A DNA stretch of 53,948 nt. It comes from CBDUXP01 sp965371225 [NCBI: uncultured bacterium]. Its GTDB lineage: Bacteria > Abyssobacteria > SURF-5 > CBDUXP01. Positions 8,113-15,852 of this stretch are shown piece after piece (position 1 is the first letter of the stretch; each line of letters begins with the position of its first letter). The position numbers and the translations under genes are program-made. The DNA is taken from assembly GCA_965371225.1 (NCBI GenBank), contig CBDUXP010000025.1, positions 1-53,948 of the forward strand, given 5' to 3'. The notes beneath the pieces were generated by a model that was given only the letters and a program-made list of their open reading frames with translations, made no database searches and was not told the DNA's origin.

Positions 8113-9138
8113 ATGAAGCAGCACGGGGCAAACACAGGGGCGGGGAGCCGGGGTGAGCATCTCCCCGGGCGGTCAACCGGCGCCCCCGTGACCTTCCAGA
8201 GCAGCGGTCCAGGTCGCACGGCGCAGAAAGCGCCCGCTGGCCTGTGGGCGCATGTGCGGCAAATCCGGTGGACGGATCTGCCCCGAATATGCGTGTCAAT
8301 CGCGATCGGGCTCGCGTTGGGATGTGGGGCGCGCTCCCCCGGCACGTTGGTTCCCGACCGTCTCAGACTCGCCGTGGTCCCGGACCAAAGCACCGAACAA
8401 CTCCGGATCAAGTACCAGCCGCTGCTGGACCATTTGGAGGCCCACCTCAACCTCCCGTGTCAGCTGGTGGTGCCCGAAAACTACGACGCCTTGGTGGACG
8501 CCTTCGCCGGCGGGGAGGTGGACCTGGCCCGCTTCGGGGGCATCACGTTCGCGCGTGCGGTGGAGCGATCCAACGCCGTCCCGCTGGTGATGCGGGACGT
8601 GGACCTGTATTTCACCAGCTATTTCTTCGCGCATCCGGCTCACCCCGGGCGGGACCTGGCCGACTTTGCCGGCGTGGCGTTCAGTTTCGGCGCGCGCTCG
8701 TCCACGTCGGGGCACGTCATGCCGCGGCATTTTCTGGACCAACAGGGACTCAATCCCGAGCAGACCTTCGCGGAGGTGCGGTACTCGGCCACGCACGATG
8801 AGACGGCGTTCCGGGTTCGCGATGGCGTTGTGGCGCTTGGCGCGGCGAACGCCTTGATCGTTCGGCGCATGCTCGCGGATGGCCGCCTGCAGCCCGACGA
8901 CATCCGCATCGTGTGGGAGACGCCGCCGTACGCCGATTACGTCTGGGCCGCGCAGCCGAGCCTGAACCCGGACCTGCGCCGGCGCGTGCGCGACGCGTTT
9001 CTACACCTGAGCGGCGATCATCCCACCCACGCGGCGCTCCTTGATGCCGTGGGCGCGGGCGGGTACCTGCCCGCTACGGTGGATGATTTTGCGCTGCTCA
9101 TGGAGGTCAATGACCGCTATCCCCAGGAGCCTTCCTGA
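8113..9138 (+). CDS. PhnD/SsuA-type periplasmic substrate-binding protein
   Basis: A 341-residue protein of the phosphate/phosphonate periplasmic-binding family: RLAVVPDQSTEQLRIKYQPL at the start of the mature domain, then VDLARFGGITFARA and FGARSSTSGH, the latter resembling the ligand-binding Ser/Thr loop of PhnD. A hydrophobic segment ending LALGC (about residues 57-72) looks like a membrane anchor or poor lipobox after an unusually long basic N-terminus. The ATG at 8113 has a good ribosome site (CGAGGAG, 8 bases before), so TTG 8068 is not used. No ABC permease or ATPase follows. It is coupled (TGATG) to a PAS sensor, so it is more likely a receptor than a transporter part. Confidence 0.8.
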   Translation: MKQHGANTGAGSRGEHLPGRSTGAPVTFQSSGPGRTAQKAPAGLWAHVRQIRWTDLPRICVSIAIGLALGCGARSPGTLVPDRLRLAVVPDQSTEQLRIKYQPLLDHLEAHLNLPCQLVVPENYDALVDAFAGGEVDLARFGGITFARAVERSNAVPLVMRDVDLYFTSYFFAHPAHPGRDLADFAGVAFSFGARSSTSGHVMPRHFLDQQGLNPEQTFAEVRYSATHDETAFRVRDGVVALGAANALIVRRMLADGRLQPDDIRIVWETPPYADYVWAAQPSLNPDLRRRVRDAFLHLSGDHPTHAALLDAVGAGGYLPATVDDFALLMEVNDRYPQEPS

Positions 9139-11279
9139 TGTCTCCCGAACCTCGCCGCAGCGCCTCGGGTCTGGGCAATCTGGCAGGCTACGTCTACGGG
9201 ATGATTGCCATCATGACGTCCCTGTGGATCGTGACCGGTATCTTCGCGTATTGGCAAGTGCAACGATACTTACGGGTCGAGCAACAGACCTCCCGGTACC
9301 ACCAGCCCACCATCCTGGCGTGCGATCGCATGCGGAGGGCGACCCACGAGATGGAAGCGGAGTGGCGCTCCCGGACGGTGGGAGGGCCGGGCGCGGTTCC
9401 ATCGGTCGAGCGCCAACGTGTGGGTGTTCCCGACAACACGGCGGCCATGCTCTACGTCATCGAGCGGCAACTGGAGCGCGTCGAACAACTCCAGGACGGG
9501 CACCACGGCGCGGATTTCGCGGAATCGGTCGTCCGGGCGCGGACGCAATTCGATGCAGTCACCGCGGCAGCCCGCGACATGCGCGATCCCGCACGCGCAG
9601 AGCCGCAGGAAGCCCTGCAGGTCGCGGAGGCTTTCGCGCACACCATTGACCAGGTAGGACTGCTCCACCTTGCGGCAAGCGCGGACCTCCACCGCGATCT
9701 CCGCGAACGCGAGGTGCGGGCCGGGCGCTACCTGGCCGTCCTGTTAGCGGGGATGTTCGTCGGCGCCGTCGTGCTCATCCGCGGCTTGTTGCGCGGAATG
9801 GGAAACGTGATCGCGGAGCGCGCCCGCGCGGAGGCGGCGGTGCGCGACCGGGAACGGAAGCTGGCCGACGCCCAGGAACTGGCCCGCGTGGGGAACTGGG
9901 AGTGGGACCTATCCACCGGCCGGATGACGGGAAGCCCGGAGTTCTATCGCCTCTTTCAGCTCACACCGGGGGAGGAGGGCGTATCGCTCGACCAGGTCGT
10001 GGAGGTCATGCACCCGGAGGACCGCGCCGCGGTGAGGGAGGGGATTGAGCAGGTGCAGGCGGGGCAGTTCGTCGCGAGCCTCGAGTACCGCGTCGTCTGG
10101 CCCACGGGCGAGGTGCGGTACATCCACGGGCGGATGGAGCAGCCGGAGGGGGACGGAGGCCCGCCCATCGTGGTCGGCACCGTGCAGGACGTCACAGAGC
10201 GCACCCTGGCGGAGTTGGAGCTGCGTGAACGGGACAGCCGCCTGCGGGCCATGCTCGAGACGTCGCCCCTCGGCATCGTGGCCTGCGGGCGGGACGGCCG
10301 CGTGCAGTTCGTCAACGAGCATTTCGTCGAGTTGGTCGGGGCGCCCTCAGTGGAGGCGCTCGTGGCCGAGGTGAACGTGCTGACCCATCCCCATCTGATG
10401 CAGGGCGGGCTCGCAACCTTCGTCGGGTCCTGCATGCGGGAGGGGCGCAACATCGTCACGGAGGTCAGCTACACGACCAGTTTCGGCGAGCCCGCAGAAC
10501 TCCGCTATCACTTGGCCCCCTGGCGCGACCACGGCGGGCAGGTCGTCGGCTGCCTGGGCATCGTCGAGGACGTGGCGGTCTCCCGGCAGGCCGAGCTGGC
10601 ACTCGCGGAGAGTCAGGCCAGCCTGGCGAAGGCGCAGGAACTGGCGCACATCGGCAATTGGGAGTGGGACGTCCCCGCGGGGACGGTACAGGTGTCGGCA
10701 GAGGTCTGCCGGCTCTTCGGCGTGTTCCCCGACGACTTTGCGAAGACTTTCGACGCGTTCCTCGGCTTCGTGCATCCGGAGGAACGCGCGGTGCTCCGGC
10801 TGGCCGTGGATGGGGCGCTGTACGAGGGCACCAAGGTCGCCATCGATCATCGCGTGGTGCGCCGCGACGGGCTGGAACGGTGGGTGCACACGCAGGGCGA
10901 GGTGCAGTTCGATGACGCTGGCCTGCCTGTACGGATGGTGGGCACGGTGCAGGACGTCACCCGGCGCAAGCGCGTGGAGCAGGAGCGCGAACGGCTCATC
11001 ACTGAACTGCAGGGGGCGCTGGCGCGGGTGAAGACCCTCAGCGGGATGCTGCCTATCTGTGCGTCCTGCAAGAAGATTCGGGACGACCGCGGATATTGGC
11101 AGCAGTTGGAGGAATACCTCACCGAGCATTCGCAGGCGGAGTTCAGCCACGGGGTGTGCCCGCCTTGCGCCAAGACGCTGTACCCGGACATGTACCGGCA
11201 ATTGTTCCCCGAGCTGTCGGAAGCCGACTTCGTGGAACCCCTCGAGCACCCGCGCCTGCGCCGGCCCGAAGCCGGCTAG
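9138..11279 (+). CDS. Membrane PAS sensor protein with C-terminal Cys-rich module, no kinase domain
   Basis: 713 residues: membrane helix about 14-38, extracytoplasmic region about 39-195, second helix about 196-216, then three PAS domains (about 240-355, 363-478, 489-615; the first and third share ELARVGNWEWD/ELAHIGNWEWD), a short coiled coil (620-640) and a C-terminal module with PICASC, RDDRGYW, FSHG and CPPC, that is two CxxC pairs likely to bind zinc. There is no histidine kinase, GGDEF or other known output. The same module ends the PAS protein at 44694. The start ATG overlaps the stop of the PhnD-like gene (TGATG), so the binding protein probably presents ligand to this sensor. Confidence 0.82.
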   Translation: MSPEPRRSASGLGNLAGYVYGMIAIMTSLWIVTGIFAYWQVQRYLRVEQQTSRYHQPTILACDRMRRATHEMEAEWRSRTVGGPGAVPSVERQRVGVPDNTAAMLYVIERQLERVEQLQDGHHGADFAESVVRARTQFDAVTAAARDMRDPARAEPQEALQVAEAFAHTIDQVGLLHLAASADLHRDLREREVRAGRYLAVLLAGMFVGAVVLIRGLLRGMGNVIAERARAEAAVRDRERKLADAQELARVGNWEWDLSTGRMTGSPEFYRLFQLTPGEEGVSLDQVVEVMHPEDRAAVREGIEQVQAGQFVASLEYRVVWPTGEVRYIHGRMEQPEGDGGPPIVVGTVQDVTERTLAELELRERDSRLRAMLETSPLGIVACGRDGRVQFVNEHFVELVGAPSVEALVAEVNVLTHPHLMQGGLATFVGSCMREGRNIVTEVSYTTSFGEPAELRYHLAPWRDHGGQVVGCLGIVEDVAVSRQAELALAESQASLAKAQELAHIGNWEWDVPAGTVQVSAEVCRLFGVFPDDFAKTFDAFLGFVHPEERAVLRLAVDGALYEGTKVAIDHRVVRRDGLERWVHTQGEVQFDDAGLPVRMVGTVQDVTRRKRVEQERERLITELQGALARVKTLSGMLPICASCKKIRDDRGYWQQLEEYLTEHSQAEFSHGVCPPCAKTLYPDMYRQLFPELSEADFVEPLEHPRLRRPEAG

Positions 11280-11318
11280 CGCCCGGGCCGACGCCCCGGC
11301 CCGCCCGGCGAATCGGGG

Positions 11319-11336
11319 GTTGGCCGCCGGGCCAAC
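11319..11336 (+). terminator. Hairpin after the PAS sensor gene
   Basis: GTTGGCC-GCCG-GGCCAAC is a perfect 7-base stem 40 bases after the stop, flanked by GG and (offset) ACCC that could lengthen it. There is no T-run, so it would be a weak or Rho-assisted terminator. A TACACT box at 11354-11359 could be the -10 of the next operon. Confidence 0.4.
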
Positions 11337-11441
11337 AACCCGCCCGTCTCTGGTACACTACCGCCGCAAATCCGGCCTGGGGGGCCGACGGCGCGCGGCG
11401 GACGGCCGCGGCCGACCACAGCAACGCAGGAGACTTCCACT

Positions 11442-12338
11442 ATGAGTGAAATTCGGTTTGACGGCCGTGTGGCGATCGTGACCGGTGCGGGCGGCGGCCT
11501 CGGCCGCGCCCACGCCCTGCTGCTCGCGTCCCGGGGCGCGCAGATCCTCGTCAATGACCTGGGCGGCAGCTTCACCGGCGAAGGGGCGGACGCGACGCCC
11601 GCGCAGAAAGTCGTCGATGAGATCGCCGCCGCGGGCGGGGAAGCCGCGGCGAACTACGATTCCGTGACGGACGGCGAGAAAATCGTGCAGGCCGCAATGG
11701 ACGCGTTCGGTAAGGTGGACATCATCATTAATAACGCGGGGATTCTCCGCGATGTGAGCTTCCACAAGATGACCGACGAGGATTGGAACAAGATCTTCGA
11801 GGTGCACGTGTTCGGTAGCTACGCGGTGACGCACGCCGCCTGGCCGCACATGCGGGACAACCAGTACGGGCGGGTGGTGATGACCACGTCGGCGGCGGGG
11901 CTGTACGGCAACTTCGGGCAGGCGAACTACTCGGCCGCGAAGCTGGCGTTGGTGGGCCTCGGCCAGACGCTGGCGGTGGAAGGCGAGAAGCGCAACATTA
12001 AGGTGAATACCATCGCGCCCATCGCCGGTAGCCGCATGACCGAGACCGTGCTCCCGCCCGATCTCGTGAAGAAGCTGAAACCGGAGTACGTGAGCCCGCT
12101 CGTGACCTATCTCTGCTCCGAGGAATGTCCCACCACGGGGGCCACGTATGAAGTGGGGCCCGGACACGTGCACCGCGTGCGCCTGGCGGCGGCGGACGGT
12201 ATGTCGATCCATCCGGACGAGGTGACCCCGGAGGCGGTGCGCGACCACTGGGAGGCGATCAACGACATGGAAGGCGCGACGTATCCCGAGAACCTCCAGG
12301 CCAGCACCATGAAGTTCATGGCGGCGATGCAGGGCTAG
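11442..12338 (+). CDS. SDR-family (3R)-hydroxyacyl-CoA dehydrogenase, MFE-2/HSD17B4-like
   Basis: 298 residues. It has the classical SDR NAD motif GAGGGLGRAHA, NNAGILRD and the catalytic YSAAK. The stretches VNDLGGSFTGEG and HAAWPHMRDNQYGRV closely follow the dehydrogenase domain of peroxisomal multifunctional enzyme type 2. The length fits that domain plus a short tail. A strong ribosome site (GCAGGAG) precedes ATG 11442. The next gene, 8 bases on, is a MaoC hydratase, so the pair would perform two steps of (R)-type beta-oxidation or of polyhydroxyalkanoate/sterol side-chain metabolism; which one cannot be read. Confidence 0.9.
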   Translation: MSEIRFDGRVAIVTGAGGGLGRAHALLLASRGAQILVNDLGGSFTGEGADATPAQKVVDEIAAAGGEAAANYDSVTDGEKIVQAAMDAFGKVDIIINNAGILRDVSFHKMTDEDWNKIFEVHVFGSYAVTHAAWPHMRDNQYGRVVMTTSAAGLYGNFGQANYSAAKLALVGLGQTLAVEGEKRNIKVNTIAPIAGSRMTETVLPPDLVKKLKPEYVSPLVTYLCSEECPTTGATYEVGPGHVHRVRLAAADGMSIHPDEVTPEAVRDHWEAINDMEGATYPENLQASTMKFMAAMQG

Positions 12339-12346
12339 GCGGCCGC

Positions 12347-13204
12347 ATGCCTATCGATGTCGACCAAGCGCTCGGCGCCACCATGGAGGCCATCCCGTTC
12401 GCGTACGAGGAGCGGGACGTGTTGCTGTACGCGTTAGCCGTCGGCTTGGGGGATCCGCCCACCGACCCGCAGACGCTGGCATACACGTACGAGAACGGGC
12501 TCACCGTACTGCCCACGTTCGGCGTGATCCCGCCGTTCGCGGCGCTCATGGGGTTGGCCGGGGTGCCGGGGATGGAGATCAACCCCATGATGATCCTGCA
12601 TGGGGAACAGTACCTGGAGCTGAAGGGGGCGATCCCCACGAGCGGCACACTGACGAGCACCCCGAAGATCGCTGGTATCTACGACAAGGGGAAGGGCGCG
12701 CTCATCCTGATGGACGTGGATACCATCGACGCGCAAGGGAACTGGGTGTGCTACAACCAGTTCAGCATCTTCGTGCGTGGCGAGGGCGGGTTTGGCGGCG
12801 AGCGCGGCCCCAGTGCGGGTGCTGGCGCGCCCGACCGCGCGCCGGACGCGACGGAGGAGTTCCGCACGCTCCCGCAGCAGGCGCTCCTCTACCGGCTGTG
12901 CGGGGACCGCAATCCGCTGCACGCGGACCCGGGCATGGCGAGCATGGTGGGATTCGAGCAGCCGATTCTCCACGGCCTCTGTACGTTCGGGGTGGTGGGC
13001 CACGCGGTCTTGAAGCACTACTGCGGCTACGATGCGGCGAAGTTCAAGAGCATCAAGGTGCGCTTCAGCGGCCACGTCTTCCCGGGCGAGACCATCGTCA
13101 CCCAGATGTGGCGCGAGAGCGACACGCGCGTGGCACTGCAGGCGAAGGTTCAGGAACGGGACACGATCTGCGTGTCCAACGCGGTGGCTGAGCTGAACCC
13201 CTAG
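12347..13204 (+). CDS. MaoC-like enoyl-CoA hydratase 2
   Basis: 285 residues with a two-part (double) hotdog fold as in the hydratase-2 domain of MFE-2. The C-terminal half contains the hydratase-2 signature GDRNPLHADP with the catalytic Asp and His. The N-terminal half (TYENGLTVLPTF, HGEQYLEL) forms the substrate-covering pseudo-hotdog. It should hydrate trans-2-enoyl-CoA to (3R)-hydroxyacyl-CoA for the SDR encoded just upstream. The start ATG lies 8 bases after the SDR stop. A GC hairpin follows the stop. Confidence 0.92.
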   Translation: MPIDVDQALGATMEAIPFAYEERDVLLYALAVGLGDPPTDPQTLAYTYENGLTVLPTFGVIPPFAALMGLAGVPGMEINPMMILHGEQYLELKGAIPTSGTLTSTPKIAGIYDKGKGALILMDVDTIDAQGNWVCYNQFSIFVRGEGGFGGERGPSAGAGAPDRAPDATEEFRTLPQQALLYRLCGDRNPLHADPGMASMVGFEQPILHGLCTFGVVGHAVLKHYCGYDAAKFKSIKVRFSGHVFPGETIVTQMWRESDTRVALQAKVQERDTICVSNAVAELNP

Positions 13205-13208
13205 CGCC

Positions 13209-13227
13209 CGCGGCCGGCGGGGCCGCG
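13209..13227 (+). terminator. GC hairpin after the SDR-MaoC operon
   Basis: CGCGGCC-GGCGG-GGCCGCG is a perfect 7-base stem starting 5 bases after the MaoC stop, without a T-run. A TACAAT box at 13242-13247, 11 bases before the next ATG, looks like the -10 of the following operon, so the hairpin separates two transcription units. Confidence 0.5.
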
Positions 13228-13258
13228 TGACGGCCGTGCAGTACAATCGCCCCGCCGC

Positions 13259-14662
13259 ATGCTCTTCAATAGCTACGAGTTTCTGTTCGTCTTCCTGCCC
13301 CTGGTGCTCGTCGTGTACCACCGGGTGCTGCCGCGGCGGGCGCAGACCGGTTTCCTGACCCTCGCCAGTTACGCCTTCTACGGCTGGTGGGACTGGCGTT
13401 TCTGCTCGCTGCTGCTCGCGAGCACGGTGGTCGACTACTACGCCGGGCGGCAGTTGGCCGCGACCGACGACGCGCGCAGCCGCCGGGGGTGGGTAGCGCT
13501 GTCGCTGGCCACGAACCTGGGCGTGCTCGGATTCTTCAAGTACGCCGGATTCCTGGCGCAGTCCATCAACGCCGTCGCCGGTGGGGGCACGGTCCCCGTG
13601 TTCGCGGTGGTGCTGCCTGTGGGCATTTCGTTCTACACGTTCCAGAGCATGAGTTACACCATCGACGTGTACCGCCGCAACGTGGAGCCCGTGCGCAATT
13701 TCGTGGACTTCGCATGTTACGTCTCGCTCTTCTCCCAGTTGGTGGCAGGCCCCATCGTGCGCTTCCCGCATTTCCGGCCGCAATTGGAGTCGCGCACCAC
13801 CCCCCCCGATCGATTCGTCGACGGGCTGCACCTCTTCGTCATCGGGTTGGCGAAGAAGGTGCTGGTGGCCGATGCGGCCGCGCGCGTCGCGGACCCGTGC
13901 TTCGCCCTCCCCGCGCCCACGTTCGGCCTCGCCTGGCTCGGCGCGGCGGCGTTCGCCATCCAAATCTACTTCGACTTCTCCGGGTACTCGGACATGGCGG
14001 TAGGCCTCGGGCGCCTGTTCGGGTTCGAGCTGCCGCAGAATTTCAACTCGCCGTACCGCGCGTACAGCATGACGGATTTTTGGCGGCGGTGGCACATGTC
14101 CCTGAGCACGTGGCTACGCGACTACCTCTATATTCCCCTCGGCGGGAACCGGCGCGGCCGCGCGCGCACGTACGTGAACCTGATGGCCACCATGCTGCTC
14201 GGCGGCCTCTGGCACGGGGCCAATTGGACGTTCGTGGCCTGGGGCGCGTTTCACGGGGTGCTGCTTGCCGTGGAGCGCGCGTGCGGCATTCGCGGCGGGG
14301 GCGCGCCCGACAGCGGGCCCCGGGGGGTGTGGCGAGTCCTGCGCACGGGGGGTACGTGCGTGCTCCTGGTCTTCGGCTGGGTGCTGTTCCGCTGCCAGAC
14401 CATTGGACAAGCGGCGCAGTGGTGGACCGCGATGGTGGGCGCGCGTGGCCTGCGCGTGGGGCCGCTGCCGGTGGAGCTGGAGCACTTCGCGGTCGCGGTC
14501 GTGCCGCTCGCGTTCGCCGTGTGCTGGTTCGTCCCGAACACCTGGGAGTGGCAGCCGCCCCCGACGCTGCGCTGGGCCGTCGCCGTCAGCGGCCTCGGCG
14601 TCGTGGCCGTCATCGTCATCCTCTCCAGTACGGTCTCCCCCTTCCTCTACTTCCAATTCTGA
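13259..14662 (+). CDS. MBOAT family O-acyltransferase (AlgI/PatA-like)
   Basis: 467 residues and about 10-11 membrane helices. Typical motifs are LFNSYEFLFVFLP at the start, NFNSPYRAYSMTDFWRRWHMSLS in the middle, GGLWHGANW and FHGVLL, which supplies the invariant MBOAT histidine. Such proteins move acetyl groups across the inner membrane to acylate exopolysaccharide or cell-wall glycans. The start ATG lies 11 bases behind a TACAAT -10-like box, so the leader would be only a few bases. The stop overlaps the start of the next gene (TGATG), and the partner is an AlgX/AlgJ-like SGNH protein, the usual pairing. A run of eight C (about 13799-13806) lies in the coding sequence. Confidence 0.93.
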   Translation: MLFNSYEFLFVFLPLVLVVYHRVLPRRAQTGFLTLASYAFYGWWDWRFCSLLLASTVVDYYAGRQLAATDDARSRRGWVALSLATNLGVLGFFKYAGFLAQSINAVAGGGTVPVFAVVLPVGISFYTFQSMSYTIDVYRRNVEPVRNFVDFACYVSLFSQLVAGPIVRFPHFRPQLESRTTPPDRFVDGLHLFVIGLAKKVLVADAAARVADPCFALPAPTFGLAWLGAAAFAIQIYFDFSGYSDMAVGLGRLFGFELPQNFNSPYRAYSMTDFWRRWHMSLSTWLRDYLYIPLGGNRRGRARTYVNLMATMLLGGLWHGANWTFVAWGAFHGVLLAVERACGIRGGGAPDSGPRGVWRVLRTGGTCVLLVFGWVLFRCQTIGQAAQWWTAMVGARGLRVGPLPVELEHFAVAVVPLAFAVCWFVPNTWEWQPPPTLRWAVAVSGLGVVAVIVILSSTVSPFLYFQF

Positions 14663-15837
14663 TGCCTCCCGCCGCGACCTCCTCCACCGTCTTACACGCC
14701 GCCCGTTACTGGCGGGCCCTGGCAGTGGGCGTGCTTGCCCTCGAGCTGCTGGGCCGGTGGGTGGCGCCGCCGCCCTGGGCGTACTATCGCGGGTTCAGCT
14801 GGGCGAAGAAGGAGCTGGGCCCCTTTCATGGCGACCAGTCGCCAGGCCCGTTCTTCGCCAACGTGCGGTACGAAGGTACGGCGTACGGGGATCTGGCTTA
14901 CGTGGGGCGGGTGCGCGCGTTGCGCGTCGAGCGGCCGCAAATCTTCACGACGGACGCGTACGGCTATCGAAATGCGCCGGGCGGGGAACGGGGACCGTGG
15001 CGCGTGCTCGCGGTCGGGGATTCCGTGATGGCCGGCGCCGGGCTGGACGATGCCGACACGTTTCCCGCACACCTCGCGGACCTGATCGATGCCCCGGTGT
15101 ACAACGCGGGCGCTTCCTGGTCGGTATCGCTCTTCACCCAGCGCCGCTTTCAGCAACGCCCCCCGCGCTACCTGCTGTTGCAGACCGCGGAACGGTACGT
15201 GGTCGGCAAGCCGGACACGGTGGCCATGCTGCGCGCCCTGCCGCCGCCCGGCCGCCGGCAATCCGCCTGGGTGCCCACCACCGAGCCGCCACCGACGCGC
15301 ATCCGGCATCGCACGTCCGAGGTGTATTCCACCGCCACGCACTTCGGCAGCCTCGCGTTCGCGGCCCTCCGCCTGCGTATGCTGGGCTCGGTGAGCGCGC
15401 GCTCGGGCTTGCTCGGCACGGACGGGCGGACCCTGTTCGGCATGGAAACCGTGAAGCATGCGCTGCTGACGCCCGACCAGTTGCGCCTGGACCTGGCCGC
15501 CGAATCGGTCGACGCGCTACGTGACTGGTTCGGCCGGCGCGGGGTGCAACTGGTGTACCTGGTCACGCCGGATAAGGCGACGGTGTACCGGGAGCTGCTG
15601 CCCGACGGGTGGCGCGCGCCGTTGCAGCCGCCCGGCTCGAGCATCGTGGCACTGCATCAGCGGCTGGACGCCTTCGGCGTGCCGTACGTGGACGCGCTCT
15701 CGGCCATGCTCGCGGCCAAGGCGCAGCCAGGCCCGCCGCTCTACTGGCCCGACGATACGCACTGGTCGCCGCGCGGCGCGCGCGTCGTGGCCGAAGCCGC
15801 CGCCGCCCGCCTGGCGCAGTTGGACGCCGCCCGTTAG
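14662..15837 (+). CDS. AlgX/AlgJ-like SGNH acyltransferase-associated protein
   Basis: 391 residues with an N-terminal membrane anchor or signal (about 12-30). The SGNH elements are VGDSVMAGAG (block I Ser), NAGASWS (block II/III) and PDDTHWSPRGA (DxxH near the C-terminus), the layout of AlgX/AlgJ-type periplasmic proteins that accept acyl groups from an MBOAT protein and pass them to a polysaccharide. The ATG at 14662 overlaps the MBOAT stop, so it is translationally coupled. No polymerase or export genes are nearby, so the glycan is unknown. Confidence 0.82.
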   Translation: MPPAATSSTVLHAARYWRALAVGVLALELLGRWVAPPPWAYYRGFSWAKKELGPFHGDQSPGPFFANVRYEGTAYGDLAYVGRVRALRVERPQIFTTDAYGYRNAPGGERGPWRVLAVGDSVMAGAGLDDADTFPAHLADLIDAPVYNAGASWSVSLFTQRRFQQRPPRYLLLQTAERYVVGKPDTVAMLRALPPPGRRQSAWVPTTEPPPTRIRHRTSEVYSTATHFGSLAFAALRLRMLGSVSARSGLLGTDGRTLFGMETVKHALLTPDQLRLDLAAESVDALRDWFGRRGVQLVYLVTPDKATVYRELLPDGWRAPLQPPGSSIVALHQRLDAFGVPYVDALSAMLAAKAQPGPPLYWPDDTHWSPRGARVVAEAAAARLAQLDAAR

Positions 15838-15844
15838 CGGCGTC
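15823..15844. terminator. Hairpin at convergent gene ends (AlgX-like / gpmI)
   Basis: GACGCCGC-CCGTTA-GCGGCGTC is a perfect 8-base stem that includes the stop codon of the AlgX-like gene and ends 9 bases before the gpmI stop on the other strand. It could act in both directions. No T-run. Confidence 0.5.
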
Positions 15845-15852
15845 CCGTCCGC

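Noticed and set aside
13387-14661. Frameshift joining MBOAT and the SGNH gene into one
   Set aside because: The two frames belong to different families, and a TGATG overlap explains the arrangement as normal translational coupling.
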